A stretch of 64,000 nucleotides of DNA from NCBI GenBank assembly GCA_033026295.1, contig CM065173.1:13950517-14014516 (forward strand). Direction: 5' to 3'. The notes under the pieces were generated by a model. The model ran no database searches and was not told the origin of the DNA. It saw nothing but the letters and a program-made list of their open reading frames with translations. Below are positions 46,557 to 58,900 of this stretch, one piece after another; position 1 is the first letter of the stretch; the number at the start of each line of letters is the position of its first letter. The translations under genes and the position numbers were made by a program. This DNA comes from Channa striata. Lineage: Eukaryota; Chordata; Actinopteri; Anabantiformes; Channidae.

Positions 46557-47265
46557 GCTCCCTGCCGTCCCCTCTGCGTCAGTGCAGAGCTCCCTTCCTG
46601 CCTCCCAGAGATCCCATCCAAGCTCAAATAGCCCCCTTCTCCTCACCTCCTTTTTGCAGATATGTTTCATATCAAGTTTTAGTGTCATCATTATGTTACT
46701 CTCTAAATGAAAAAGAAGTCTTATCACCATTACTGTGACTGTGCACACCCCTGCATGAGTTTCTCAACAAATCCATTCAAGACTGGAAATGCCATTCCAA
46801 AGGATTTTGTCAAATGAAAACAAAAGGGAAAGGAATAACTCCTTTTGTGAACTGGGACTGACTGAAGACCAGAATGTTTTACAGAAATCTGAAGAGAGGA
46901 GTTAGGATTCAAACTGAAGTTGCAGGGGAACAGAGACAAATCATATCAAGTTGGAACACTTTGTAAATGTTCATCAAATCACATTTAAAGAGACAGGCAA
47001 GATGAGAAGGGTTTTTTTTCTAAAAGACTGGATAAAATCAAGCCCTGCTGATGGTACTGTTCAAGGAGTCATCTCTCTTGTTTATAATGACTGAAGAAAT
47101 TAGTGGAGGGAGCCTACAAACTGGTGATCTATTTATCACAAACCAGCTTGCTGTTTGGTCGTCTGCCAGTTGTCTGTGCTGCAGCTGATAAAGACATCTC
47201 GGGAGGCAGATCAAGAGGAAGAAACTCGTTGTGAATCTCTCTACATTTATATTATGAAATCACAA

Positions 47266-47271
47266 AATAAA
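47266..47271 (+). promoter_or_regulatory. Proximal polyadenylation signal of dlg3
   Basis: AATAAA about 710 bp after the stop codon. Use is inferred. Confidence 0.4.
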
Positions 47272-49590
47272 TGATGAAATCCTACTGAGATTTTACTACA
47301 TATTAAAAACTACTCATTTTACACTTCACTAGAATTGTCAATTTGGAGGGCTGTTAAATTTCTTTTTTTTTTTTTCTTTGTGGGATTTTGTTTTGCTCGT
47401 GGTTTTTAGCTGCTCTGTGTAAAGGATGGGGGTAGAGAAGTGTAACTGGGCTCTCTGCAAAACACCAAACTGCCTTACATCAAATACAAATTCTGTTTTG
47501 TGACTACCTGTTGTCTTTGAGGGAGGCTGCACACAATTGACAAGGAAACCAGAGGAACTGTTCTTAATTTTCCAGGCTCTTTTTTTGTCCTTCCAACTGC
47601 CAGGAGGTCTGACTTGAGTGCAATAGATATAACAAAATCTCACCTCCGTGGGCACTTTCTCTCCCCTGTATTTCAAACTTGCATTATGAAATTGGCTTTT
47701 TGATTACTATTTGGACAGCCAGAGCCTTCGAACTCATGTTGCGCAGCAGACCACCCTATTACACTCTCTGCCTTCCTAGAGGATTCTCTTCTGAATAAAT
47801 GGTCACATGGTACTGTCCTATCTGCCACCATGGCGGTGGTCTTAAAACGGGTAGAACAAGACAATAATTGTATTGGATGTCCTAACAATTAAAAACTCAG
47901 TATAACCTGTTTTGAATTGTCCCCCTGTCCCCTACCAAAAACAACACTAAAGTTGGGTTTGATGAAACCTACATGCTTTGTGTATCTATAAACAACTGAA
48001 TTCTTGATCAATCTGTTGGCAGGTTCTGAACCACTGTGTTAAGTTTTCGGCGTGTCTGGGATGAGCTAGGCGAGCTCAGGAATCGTAACATGCAGATACC
48101 ATTTTTCCCGACAACTGAAAGGCCACATTTGGGCAGGGACATGGAGTTCACGACGTGAATGCAAACTCTGTGTACTGCCGCTTAGTCAAAGGTGTCTTCA
48201 GTTGCACAGTGTAATTGGGTTGTATTACGTGTCTGCTATTTTTCTTGAGACAAGGAACTTGTTTAAGGCCATCAGCGCGGTAACCCGTGAGTCGCCGGTA
48301 TTGTGGCATCACCAGGTTTGAACTGGCCTGCTTCACCCTCCTCCCATGCAGATCTTGGCCCTGTATATTGATGTGTACATTAGTGAAGGAGTACTGTGGC
48401 CTCTGATCCTGTGAACGTTCTCCCTTTCCTCCTCAGCTTTTTTATTTTTGGAAGAGCGCAAGGATTTCTTTTTTGGAATTTTTTAATTTATTTTTTTTGG
48501 TCCCTCCTCCGAGAGCCAGACCCAAAAGGAAGTAGTAAACTAGACCTCTGGGTCCCCTGCTCTCTTCCACCCACAGAACACCTGCAGGCATTTTCTGAAC
48601 AGGTGTGCCCACCTGCCAGGCACCACTGCTAAACCAGCTGTCATTACCTGTGTCAAAACCAGAGTTCAGGGAATAACCGAAGGGAACAGAGCCATTTATA
48701 AACTGCTTGCAGACTGTTTCAAAGGGTGTGGTAGCTGTACAATGTAAATAAGCCCCCAGCAGATCCCCCTCACTTGTGCTTCATGCATGTGTGAATCAAA
48801 CTGGGACAAACATGTTTTATAGACCACAAATGTCAGGTAAGTAAAGTTTGAGCTACTCTTAAGATATAATTTCCATGCAAATGTGCTGTATTGTTGGTAT
48901 TTCTCTTAAAATGCCTATTGGAACACTTAACTAGTCAGTTGGGAATTCGGTTCCCTCAAGTAGGGCCTGTCTACATGTGATTTCTTGTGGAACGTGTCTG
49001 GGTGTATAGATTTAAAAAAAATATATACTGTAAAATAATTAAAGAGCTGCAGGCTGAAACCTACACGATATCACAGAATCCAGGAGCATTGATCAATACA
49101 TCATTAGAAGTTTAGAATTGGTCCTCTCTGGTGTTTAGTTGAAATACAGCTGACTGTTAACAATGTGTGTGGCATTCATACCTCAGTCAGCCATGTCAAA
49201 GCCCAAAGAACTTGATTTCATTTTACTCTTTCCTTTCAGGTTGTGGTATATAGCAGACGGAACCTGAATGCCTCTCTGTGTGTATAATTGAAGAGGGTCT
49301 TCGTTATGATGAGAGAAATTACATATATGCTTTTATTTTTTGGGTGGGGGGGGTTAGGGTTCTTGTTTGTACTTTTGGGTGATGTTTATGTTATAGCACA
49401 TCTGTGCAGTAAGTGCTTGCAAACATGAACCCTTTGATTGTACAGTAGTTTCCTTCCTGTCACTGCAGGTGGTACAGCCTATCAGGACACTTGGCCTCAT
49501 GGTCTTCCTGTCCTAGTCATGAGGGAACACAGTCCTGCAACTTTTGTTTGGGTTTTATTTTGGGACTTGACAAGAGTTTATTTGTTTGAA

Positions 49591-49596
49591 AATAAA
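49591..49596 (+). promoter_or_regulatory. Distal polyadenylation signal of dlg3
   Basis: AATAAA followed within 30 bp by TTTTGATGTGCTTGTT, a plausible GU-rich downstream element. It is the last good + strand signal before tex11. Confidence 0.55.
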
Positions 49597-49707
49597 ATAT
49601 GTGACTCAGTTATGATTTTGATGTGCTTGTTATTCAAATTTAATTCACTCTGTGGCTTTGAAAATTATTATAATTACAATAACTTTTTTTTTGGTATCAT
49701 TTTATCC

Positions 49708-49713
49708 TTTATT
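49708..49713 (-). promoter_or_regulatory. Candidate polyadenylation signal of tex11
   Basis: TTTATT on the + strand reads AATAAA on the - strand, about 240 bp past the tex11 stop. A second copy overlaps the stop itself at 49945-49950, so the exact end is uncertain. Confidence 0.45.
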
Positions 49714-49945
49714 GGATGTAGGTATTAGATGGATGTGAAATGCAACAAAAAGGGCCAAACCTAAAACAAACATGGTATTTGTCCCAACTACTAGGTCAAT
49801 ATGTTCCTCTTATGAAACTATAAAGCAACAATTGGTTGAACAGTGGAACATCAAGTTAAGTTTAACAACAAAATAACATTTAGTGATCCAACAGTTTAAA
49901 TTAATCAATACAGGTATTTTAGACTAAGCAGAGCACCTCCCTTTT

Positions 49946-52900
49946 TTATTCTTCTTTTGTGAGGTTGTTCTTGGCTTTGTCCAACCTGTCCAAGATTTTA
50001 CTGTAGAGACCAGACATCTGTGGATTCAAGAAAAGCAAACATAAACTTCGATTGTCCAACCTCGGAAAGATCTAAATTGATGGTTACAATCCACCAAATT
50101 CTGCATAAACCCAGGATGATTCAAGGCTCTATCTGTCACCTGTGCACCCACCCTGCACTTCCTCACCACTAGTCGTATACCTGCATCTCATAGCTTTCCT
50201 GCAGGGATCCCAGGTGGCGGATAAAGCTCATGGCAAGTCCACACCACTTTTCAGCCTCCGGATACTGAGCCAGGCTGTACAGCAATATGCCTGTGTTCCA
50301 AGCCCGAGTCAGCAGCCACAGGGTCTCCATCTCTGGAAAGTCATCCGGCTACAGGAAGATATTTAAAAGGCTGTTTAAAGGCGAATGCACGAGTGACTCA
50401 ATGTGGACAGGTGTAGAAGGAACTGTTCTCAGTGGGTTAAACCGGTATGTTACTGTAACTTTTATCCAATCCTGTTCTACTCTACTGTATGTTAACATGT
50501 ACTCAGTTTCATGAGTCTCAAACAGACCATAAACAAACATCAAAGTCTATGAATGCCTATAATTTCTAAAGTTCTATTCATTTTTCACAAGATTTTAATC
50601 TTGGGCTTTCACTTTGATCCAAGGAATTACACAGCTTTTGAATAATCAGCCAATATGAAAGGGGAAATATGCACTGCCTCTAAAGCAGTGCAGAGTCTCA
50701 ATAATTTGATGCCTTTTTCAGAGCTCCAGCTCACCGGCAGTGTGATGACTTGTACAGCACATTAACATTCAAATTGGCAGGAAGGGGGTGGTGAATGGAA
50801 GCATCTGCTAATTGAAGTGTGACTGAAAGCCCATTGATAAAAAAGAGGCTTCTAGAACAGCAGGCAGGAATGGAGTGGAAGAGATAGGGTTAATTATATA
50901 GCAAGAAGCAGTTCTGTTAGAGGAAACAGGAGGTGGGAGCCAAGAGACGGTGGTTTGTGATTGGCGCTGACTCACTGCGGCTGCAATGATGGACAGGGCC
51001 TCCTCGTAGTAGTTCCACAACTCCTTAAGCACATGGGCCGCCACCTCGGTCACACCACTGGGGAGGGACAGCTCGATAAGGCTGTGAACACACTTGCTAA
51101 AACACAAAAAAGGCCAAAGGTGATTTGGTTTTAATAGGAACATATTGTCAAGGGGATTTTAATGCAAAGTAATAAGTGGCATGCCTGCAGCGAGCCAGGT
51201 CAAGCTGTGGTTGTTTTTTGTGCAGGGACAGGGCAACCCTCAGGGCCTTCTTACACAGCAGGGGGAAGTGGGCTGGAGGCTCCATGGCCAACGCTACACA
51301 GAAAAAGATCCCAGCATTCGGCAAATTCGAGGATGTATGTAGGAGGCAGTTTGGATTTTCTTTTACCTGCAATGGTCTCTAGCATCTTGGTATCAACATT
51401 TTCAAGCTCCAGGACAGACTCCAGGACTGTCTCAACCTTGGGATCATCCAACTTTGCGCGAGCCTCAAATTCATACAGCAGCAGCAGCGTGTCTGTAGGG
51501 TCCATCGGGAAGTTTCCTGTAGAGTAGATGTTGAAAATTAATTTTCTTAGCTGCAAATGTTTAAAATTTGTTTTGCCTGGATAATAACTCATACAGTCTG
51601 TAATTTTTGATATGTAGTTGATATATAAAGTACCAGATGCCTTCAGCGTTTTCCAGACCTCCCAACAAATGTGAATGTGCTCCAAAGCTTGAGTAAGCTC
51701 TTCAGTCTGTAGTGCACAAAATAAACATTCTGGATTCATCATTGCCATCTAGTGTTCAATTCCTCTTCAAAGGCAGAAGGGAAAAAAACTCAGCACCCAC
51801 GCAAGCACCAATAATGTGGTTAGTCACCTCTCCACTGGTCTAGGTAAATTTCCATCCACGTGAATGGATAGCATGCTAAATGCAAGAGATGGGCAGGGGG
51901 AGTGGGTGGCAAACCTGGGTAAAGTGAGGAGACTTCCTGTAGATCTCCAAAGAGGCAGCAGCAGCCATTAGCAGACTCGTCTTCTGACCCAGGAGCAATG
52001 TGCGATCAGGAGGGCACAGCTTGGAAAGCTATGTGAGCATGCACATGCACACACTTGTAAGACACTGAAACTATCATCTTTTAACAATTACTAAATATTG
52101 TGTTTTCAGTTTTGATTGCAGTAACTCAGAGGTAATTTTCTAGTCCCGAACAAGAGAAATACTGTGGCATATGATCTGAATTTCTGTGGTTTTGAACATG
52201 AAACAAACTGGAAAATGCAAAATAGGACAGAATCGGACAAATCTGCTTCTTAGAACACTTTGGAAATGTTTCCCATTGTGGTTTGTCAGGAACATCTACT
52301 CAATATCCAAAAGCATAAATGCATGCACATAAATAAGTGCACTCAATCAAGATCTGATAGATAAATATAGTTAAAAATCTATGTGGATGACAGAAAGATC
52401 AATGAAAGATATATGGTAAGGGTTATTTTAGCAGGCAGAGGCCCCTGTGTGAGTCTGCAGCTAATATGTTGATCTTTCTAAAGCAATGTTTAGTCCGTGT
52501 TCAGGTGTTGCTGATCTGTATCCATGCACGGTGGATATTGATTAACTCACACAGGGAAAAAAGGACAACTTGCCTGGTAAGACAGCACAAAGAAATCCCT
52601 CATTCTGTCAGGGCTGCTCTCGCACTGCAAAGCTGAGTTCCAAGCTGCAACAAGGACATACACAAGAATGCACACACACAAAACAAAATTAAAATGCTGG
52701 AAGATTTTAAGAGATAGCACACTGTGCCAGATTGACGTGACAGGAGGAAATAGAGAGTCTTAGTACCAATCTTCCTGAACCAGTTAGCTTCCTCTGTGCG
52801 CTGCTCAACAGTCATGTGAGACTGGTGAGAAAGTTTCTGCAGAGCTGCATTCAGGCAAAACATTTTGAAACACAGCAGATATTATAGTTAAATTTATTTC

Positions 52901-55900
52901 TCAAATACATTTCAACCCATTTCGCATCCTCCATAGTCTCACCCATTTTTAGATATGGCAGCAGGACATCCAGGTTAACGTTCCTACAAGGAGTAAATGT
53001 GGTAAATGTAAACCTTTTATTTATATTTTAGAAAACCAATAATAATGTACAATCACGTAATAATTAGGCATTTTTCTTCCTCTCACCTTATCTCATCACT
53101 CGACTCTTCTATTGTAGTGAGCACAAGTCGAACCAAACACCTAAAAAAAGATGAATGGAGAAACTGGTAGTGACCTCCTTTTTTCACCTACTAACTGTAT
53201 TATACAGAGACACACTTTCAGAAGAGAAGCAATGGAATATAGGTCAGTGGATCACAGAGGTGTATGGAAAACCAACAGACTTGCTACATTCTCTCAGCAC
53301 ATACTGTAAGCCACCTCAACTAAATGTTGTCACTATATGTGTGAAACCACTATAATTTTTGTTTACGCAGTCTTAACATATGAACAAACAATGCTTTGAA
53401 ATGCTGTATATGAAATACAACTTCTCAAAACCCAACTGTATTATAACCATAATATTTATTGTTATAAATAATGTCTTAGTCTTTGGTGAAATAGTGATTA
53501 AAACAAATATTGGGACAAAAATAGAATTTCAATCATAAATAGGCACAAACATTTTTGCGCAATATGCGACTGCATGTCCTTAACTGCTATATGTGAACCT
53601 GTATTTATGTGAGAGATAATTTGAATATATTTTACAATTATAGTTTTAATTAATTAATAGATAATAAATACACATAATTAAATTAGCATATTTCAGTTAA
53701 ATTAGCATATTTCAGACCTTAGAGCCGTAAGAACCTGAGCTTCATCTTTGGAGTTTTCACACAAACTCTCCAGGGCCTTCATGGCAGTATCCCGCTGTTC
53801 ATTCTGTCAGGGGAACAGCAAGTTAAATTTAATTTTTATTCACCAAAATCATATAGTATATTAGGTTAGGATTTCCATAAACTTTCTATTTCTAAAAAAA
53901 TAATTTTCTTTATCCCTATACATTTACAAAATTATGAATAAAGCTGCTGCAGAATATCCTTGCTGATACTAGTTTATGAAAGTAACTGTCTACTAAACGG
54001 TTTTTATCACAATATTACAGGCATAGTACATTAACTTGTATCAACATCATAAATCATCCCCATTTACTAAAACGTAAACGTAACAGGACTGGTGAGGTGG
54101 TAGTAATATGTTGTGTGTTTGCGCTGTATTTGAAGATCAGAATATTCATGAGACGTGGTGCTTCGAATGATCATATCAGAGCAAGTGAGGTATTTCCAAG
54201 GCTCATTATTAATACAGAACTTGATTAACATAGACAGCAGTAAGGCATCAGTGGCTGAAAGATTAGAAAAGCAGTTTGTAAATTAATATTTAAATCAGTA
54301 ATATCAGTAATTAATATTTATGTGTTATTTTAGAAATATTATAGGTTTTTACAGTGATAAAATTACTCTCTAGGGTTTTACAATTCAGGTCTGGTGTTCC
54401 AGTAGAGCTGCTTAGTTTTTCCCAGAATTATGCACGGTACCACGATCAAACATTTAATATCAAGCTATTCTCTGCAGATTCAAATCTGTTTTGCACAGGC
54501 ACCCTCAGCAACCAGGATAAGTGCAGTGACAGAAATATGACCATTCATTAATAACAAATACTACTAAACACTCATTGTTGAACTGTCCATCTGTTAAGCA
54601 AGCACCACTGCCCCACAGGACTAATCTTAGATTTTTGAGGCCCCAATAACATCATAACAGTACAATACAGCTAGGAAATGTGATATTAATCATACCAGAG
54701 CAAACAATTTCCACTAATTCCCAAACTTTTACAGCTGGTGTAGAGAACTGAGGAATGAGCCCGTTGAGTCATACCTCTAAAGCAATCTGGGCAGCCAGAC
54801 TGAGGATATTTGCAGACGCATTCTCTGAAACCAGCAGTGCGTGCTCACTGGCTACAGGACACTTGGCCAGAAGTCCCATTGCATTCACTGCCTCTGCAGC
54901 TGGCACAAATACACACACACATCATCACAGAGAAAACACTGACAATGTCGTCGGAATTAGATTGTAACACTGCTACCACACATGATTTTACTGTACATAC
55001 ATCACATGATTAATGCAGATACCTTTTTTTACATTCTTCTCCTGCACGGCAATCTTGTAAACAATAAAGTGAGTGAAAATGCTCTCAGGTTCGCAGCACT
55101 CTGCTTCTTTAATTGCGTCTTTGGCCTGAAAAAGACAATTTTACATACACATACATACAATCAACACACTAATGTACGCATTTAACGTTGTGGCTCATGC
55201 TGCCTTACCTTTTCTATTTGCTTTAGTTGCAGGAAACAGGAAGCTCTGTTCCTCTGCAGTTTGGCTAAATTAGGCTCCATTTGACCAGTCTTAAAGAAGC
55301 TCAGGGAGTAGTTATACCACTGTAGAGCATCAGCATAGTTTCGGTCCTGGAAATAAACATTAAAGTTATATTTAGTTTCTGCCATTATCTTAACCACTTA
55401 CGCTGTACAGGGTCGCAGGGGGGTGAAGCCTATCGCATCTTTCTTTAGCCAAGAGGCAAACTACTGTTTTGACTTTATTATGTAAAGTGCCTTGAGATGA
55501 CTTTATTGTAAATTGGCGCTATATAAATAAAGTTGAATTTAATTGAATTGACTGTACAACGTGGACAAGTCACCAGTCTATCACAGCACCAACACAAAGA
55601 GAAATACACCATACTCACATTCACACTTACGGGCAATTTAGAGTCACCCATTAACCTAGCATGCTTGTCTTTTGGCTGTTTGGGGGAACTGGAATACCCT
55701 TGAAAAACCCATGCAAGCACCCGGAGAAGAAACAAATTCCACACAGAAAGGCCACAGCCAACAGGTAGATTGGAAACAGGACACTTTTAGCTGAGAGGTT
55801 GCAGTTCACCATTTTCCTGCCTAAATTTAGATCCTGTGGTAATTAAACTTTCACACTGAATATATCTCTACTCTTTTTGTAGCAAAGAGAAGCCTCACGT

Positions 55901-58900
55901 GGAAATGAGGGACAGTGACTTGTTCAAAGACAGTGTAGAGCAATTCCTGACACACATCTTTGTGTTTAAAGGAAACCATAGCACCCAAAGCAAACCAACA
56001 TACAAACCCCAATGGCTCACCTTCAGTATATGATGCAACACTGCTAATAACTATACTTGCTGGTGTGTGTAGACATTAATAACGAGACAAGCTTGAATTT
56101 GGCATACCTCAAAGTGTTTGGAGGCTTTATCCCACAGCATGACATGTAGTGTGGTGAGGGCCTGTGGAGTCAGCTGTTTTCCTGTATAATGACCTGTGTG
56201 GGTGTCCACAGTGGCAATACTAATACAGAGACATTGCTAAAGTGCATTACATGCATTGTTATAAAATTCATTATGCCATATTTATTCAAATCAGACTTAT
56301 TCTAGGAATGGAACAAAGAGAGGAAAAAACTGTACCAGTGATAATATCCTCTATCTTCTGTTTCCCCAACAGCTCCTTGCCGCTCTGCAGCAGTAGCTCA
56401 GTGTGCAACACAAGAGCAGTTCCCAGGTCCGGAGATGACTCAAAGTGCAGACACACACTTTTTAAATACTCAAATGCCAGCGCTTCTCTTGAAATTTAAA
56501 TTATATATTATTAAGAGGTGGACAGTGTGTGAACATGTTAATATAACACTAGATAAATGCTTAAGATGTATATCTTAGGCATACAATAAAGTCAATAAAG
56601 TCTTTACCTGTCTTCAGACATGAGTAGCTTCACTGCACTAAGACACACTTCAAGAGAAACCTTAGATTCGAACATCTCATTAAGTCCTGAAAACATATAT
56701 TTTTAAAATGTATTTTTAAATGTCTATTGTCAGTCTGCAAAAGCTTCCCATAGACACAAATGAACCCTTAAGAGTGTCCAAATTCAAGTACAGTCTTCTA
56801 TTGCTGCACAGTAAGCAGCTCTACTGGAGCACCAGATTTAGCTTTAAAAAGTATTTTTAAAAGCATTATTACTGAGTTTTATAATGTTATATTTTTTGAG
56901 ACAGTTTCAGAGAATTGATCACATTTTGTTGCTAAATCTACTTCTCTAAACTCTCAGCCACTGATGCCTCACTGCTCCCAATGTTAATCAAGTTCTGTAT
57001 TAATAATGAGGTCTGGTAATAGCTAACCTGCTCTGATATCATCATTGGAGGCCCCACATCTCAGGAGTATTCTGATCTTTAAGTACAGCCCAGATGCGCT
57101 CACATACTCCTGTCATTCAAATGCATCTGAGTTGGATTGTAGGTACATTCTTCAAAATGCATATGTAATTTCTAACATGTAGTTTCCAACATTTATTATA
57201 TCCTACCTTGTTGGCTAAGCTGACAGCATTAAGAGCCTTCTCCTGAAACCTCTGACAATCCCACTCTAAATAAACAGTTGCAAGGAGCCGCAAAACCTTT
57301 GCCTTTTGTAAGGGAAATTATCGTCAGTGGACCCATTTCTTGTACAAAACCTTTGCTAATACAACAGACTTACCAGGACTTCAGGTTCAGGAGCATATTT
57401 CACATTCATTTTCCCAATGTCATAACTTTGGCTGTAAAGTAGAACATGTCATTTTCCTAGTGCATTGTTTCGCAACACATCAACATAAAGGAATTAATTA
57501 CGTTGACTTACCTCAACCAAAATGTACTTTCTTCAAACTTTCTCAGATTGTACATGTCTATTCCAAAATTGTAGCACATAAGAGAGAGGTAAGCAGTCTG
57601 CATAAACAAATTATATTCACAGTTAACATCCTACACACTTTGATAGCAATATGCCCTGTAAATGTAATGTAATATATAGTGTGTAACAGTGATAAGAGAA
57701 TATTTGTACATCTTTCGGTAGCCGCAGCAGCATGTCTTTACAGCGCTGCATGTAGCCTACCGCTTCGTGGTTATGCCCCTGACTTATGGCCTGCAAAAAA
57801 GAAAATATTTGAACTTTTTATGAGATGTCAGATAACAATAACGTTCCCTAACAGGACAGGATTGAGATTTACCCCTCATTGTTTCTCAGTTCACATTTTA
57901 GCTGTCTCACACTTCACACTGCAAGTCTGTCAGAATAGCACTTTCTCAGCTGCCAAAAATCACAAGAACAAATATTCACATTGAAGGTGTTAAACACTAC
58001 ATGCGCCACAGCTCACCGATTCTGCCTGGCATGAGAGAATTCGAAGCAAATCTTTCTCCACATCTCCTTTGGATGAAGTGTTGTCAACTGTTCCATCAAC
58101 TCTGGACATTAGTCGGCTATACAGGCTTTCTAGACTCTAGAAATATTTCATGTTGCGTAATTTGTAAACTTATTTATATTTGTCTTTCTAATACTTAAGC
58201 TTTAAACTCTGTAAGTTTGAGTAATTTTTTGTTCTTCACCTTGACAGCAAGCCTTAAGAAGTTATCTGCCATCTGGGGATTTTTGCAGTCAAGCCAGTTT
58301 CGCCCTGTTTTGCTGGCCATCTGTAAAGATTAGACACTAATAAACAGACCTTGTCCTCTAGCGATGGTAACCACTCGCAGAGGGGGGCTGCAGCATTGCT
58401 TACCAAGATCTGCATGCGAATGACGCCCTCTGTTGGAGTATCAGGCTCAGAGCAGTATAGCAGACTGCATGCAACATGTCGAACTGTCAGGATATGGAGA
58501 ACATTTGTATATTACTTGACGTGTCCATGATTACCCCTGCATACAATCACCACACGATGTTAACATTTTCAGATGTTAAACATGAACAATAAATACCTTT
58601 GGCTTTCTGATTTTTACTTATAGCGTTTCCCACATGCTTAGTAACTACCCAGTTCCAAAGCTGGATGGCACACTCCTCAAGCTGTAGTATGGTTAAGAGA
58701 AGAAATATGCAACTTACAAAATGTCATGTGCTTGGCCACATAAAGGTAACATTGTGATATATTGGAAAACACAGTCTAAAAGCAATAAATAAATAGACTT
58801 AATGTAAGAATAATAGTTGTTGGACATGCATCGGTAATGGTACTACTACAGGGTTATCACTGTCTTATCCAAGGACCCTTTAACATGTGCCCAGGAAGAA

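Larger units (their letters stand above)
46557..49620 (+). other. dlg3: dlg3 3' untranslated region
   Basis: It extends from the stop codon to a distal AATAAA followed by a TG-rich stretch. An internal AATAAA at 47266 would give a 0.7-kb short form. No coding frame is supported within it. The long length fits a neuronal scaffold transcript. Confidence 0.6.
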
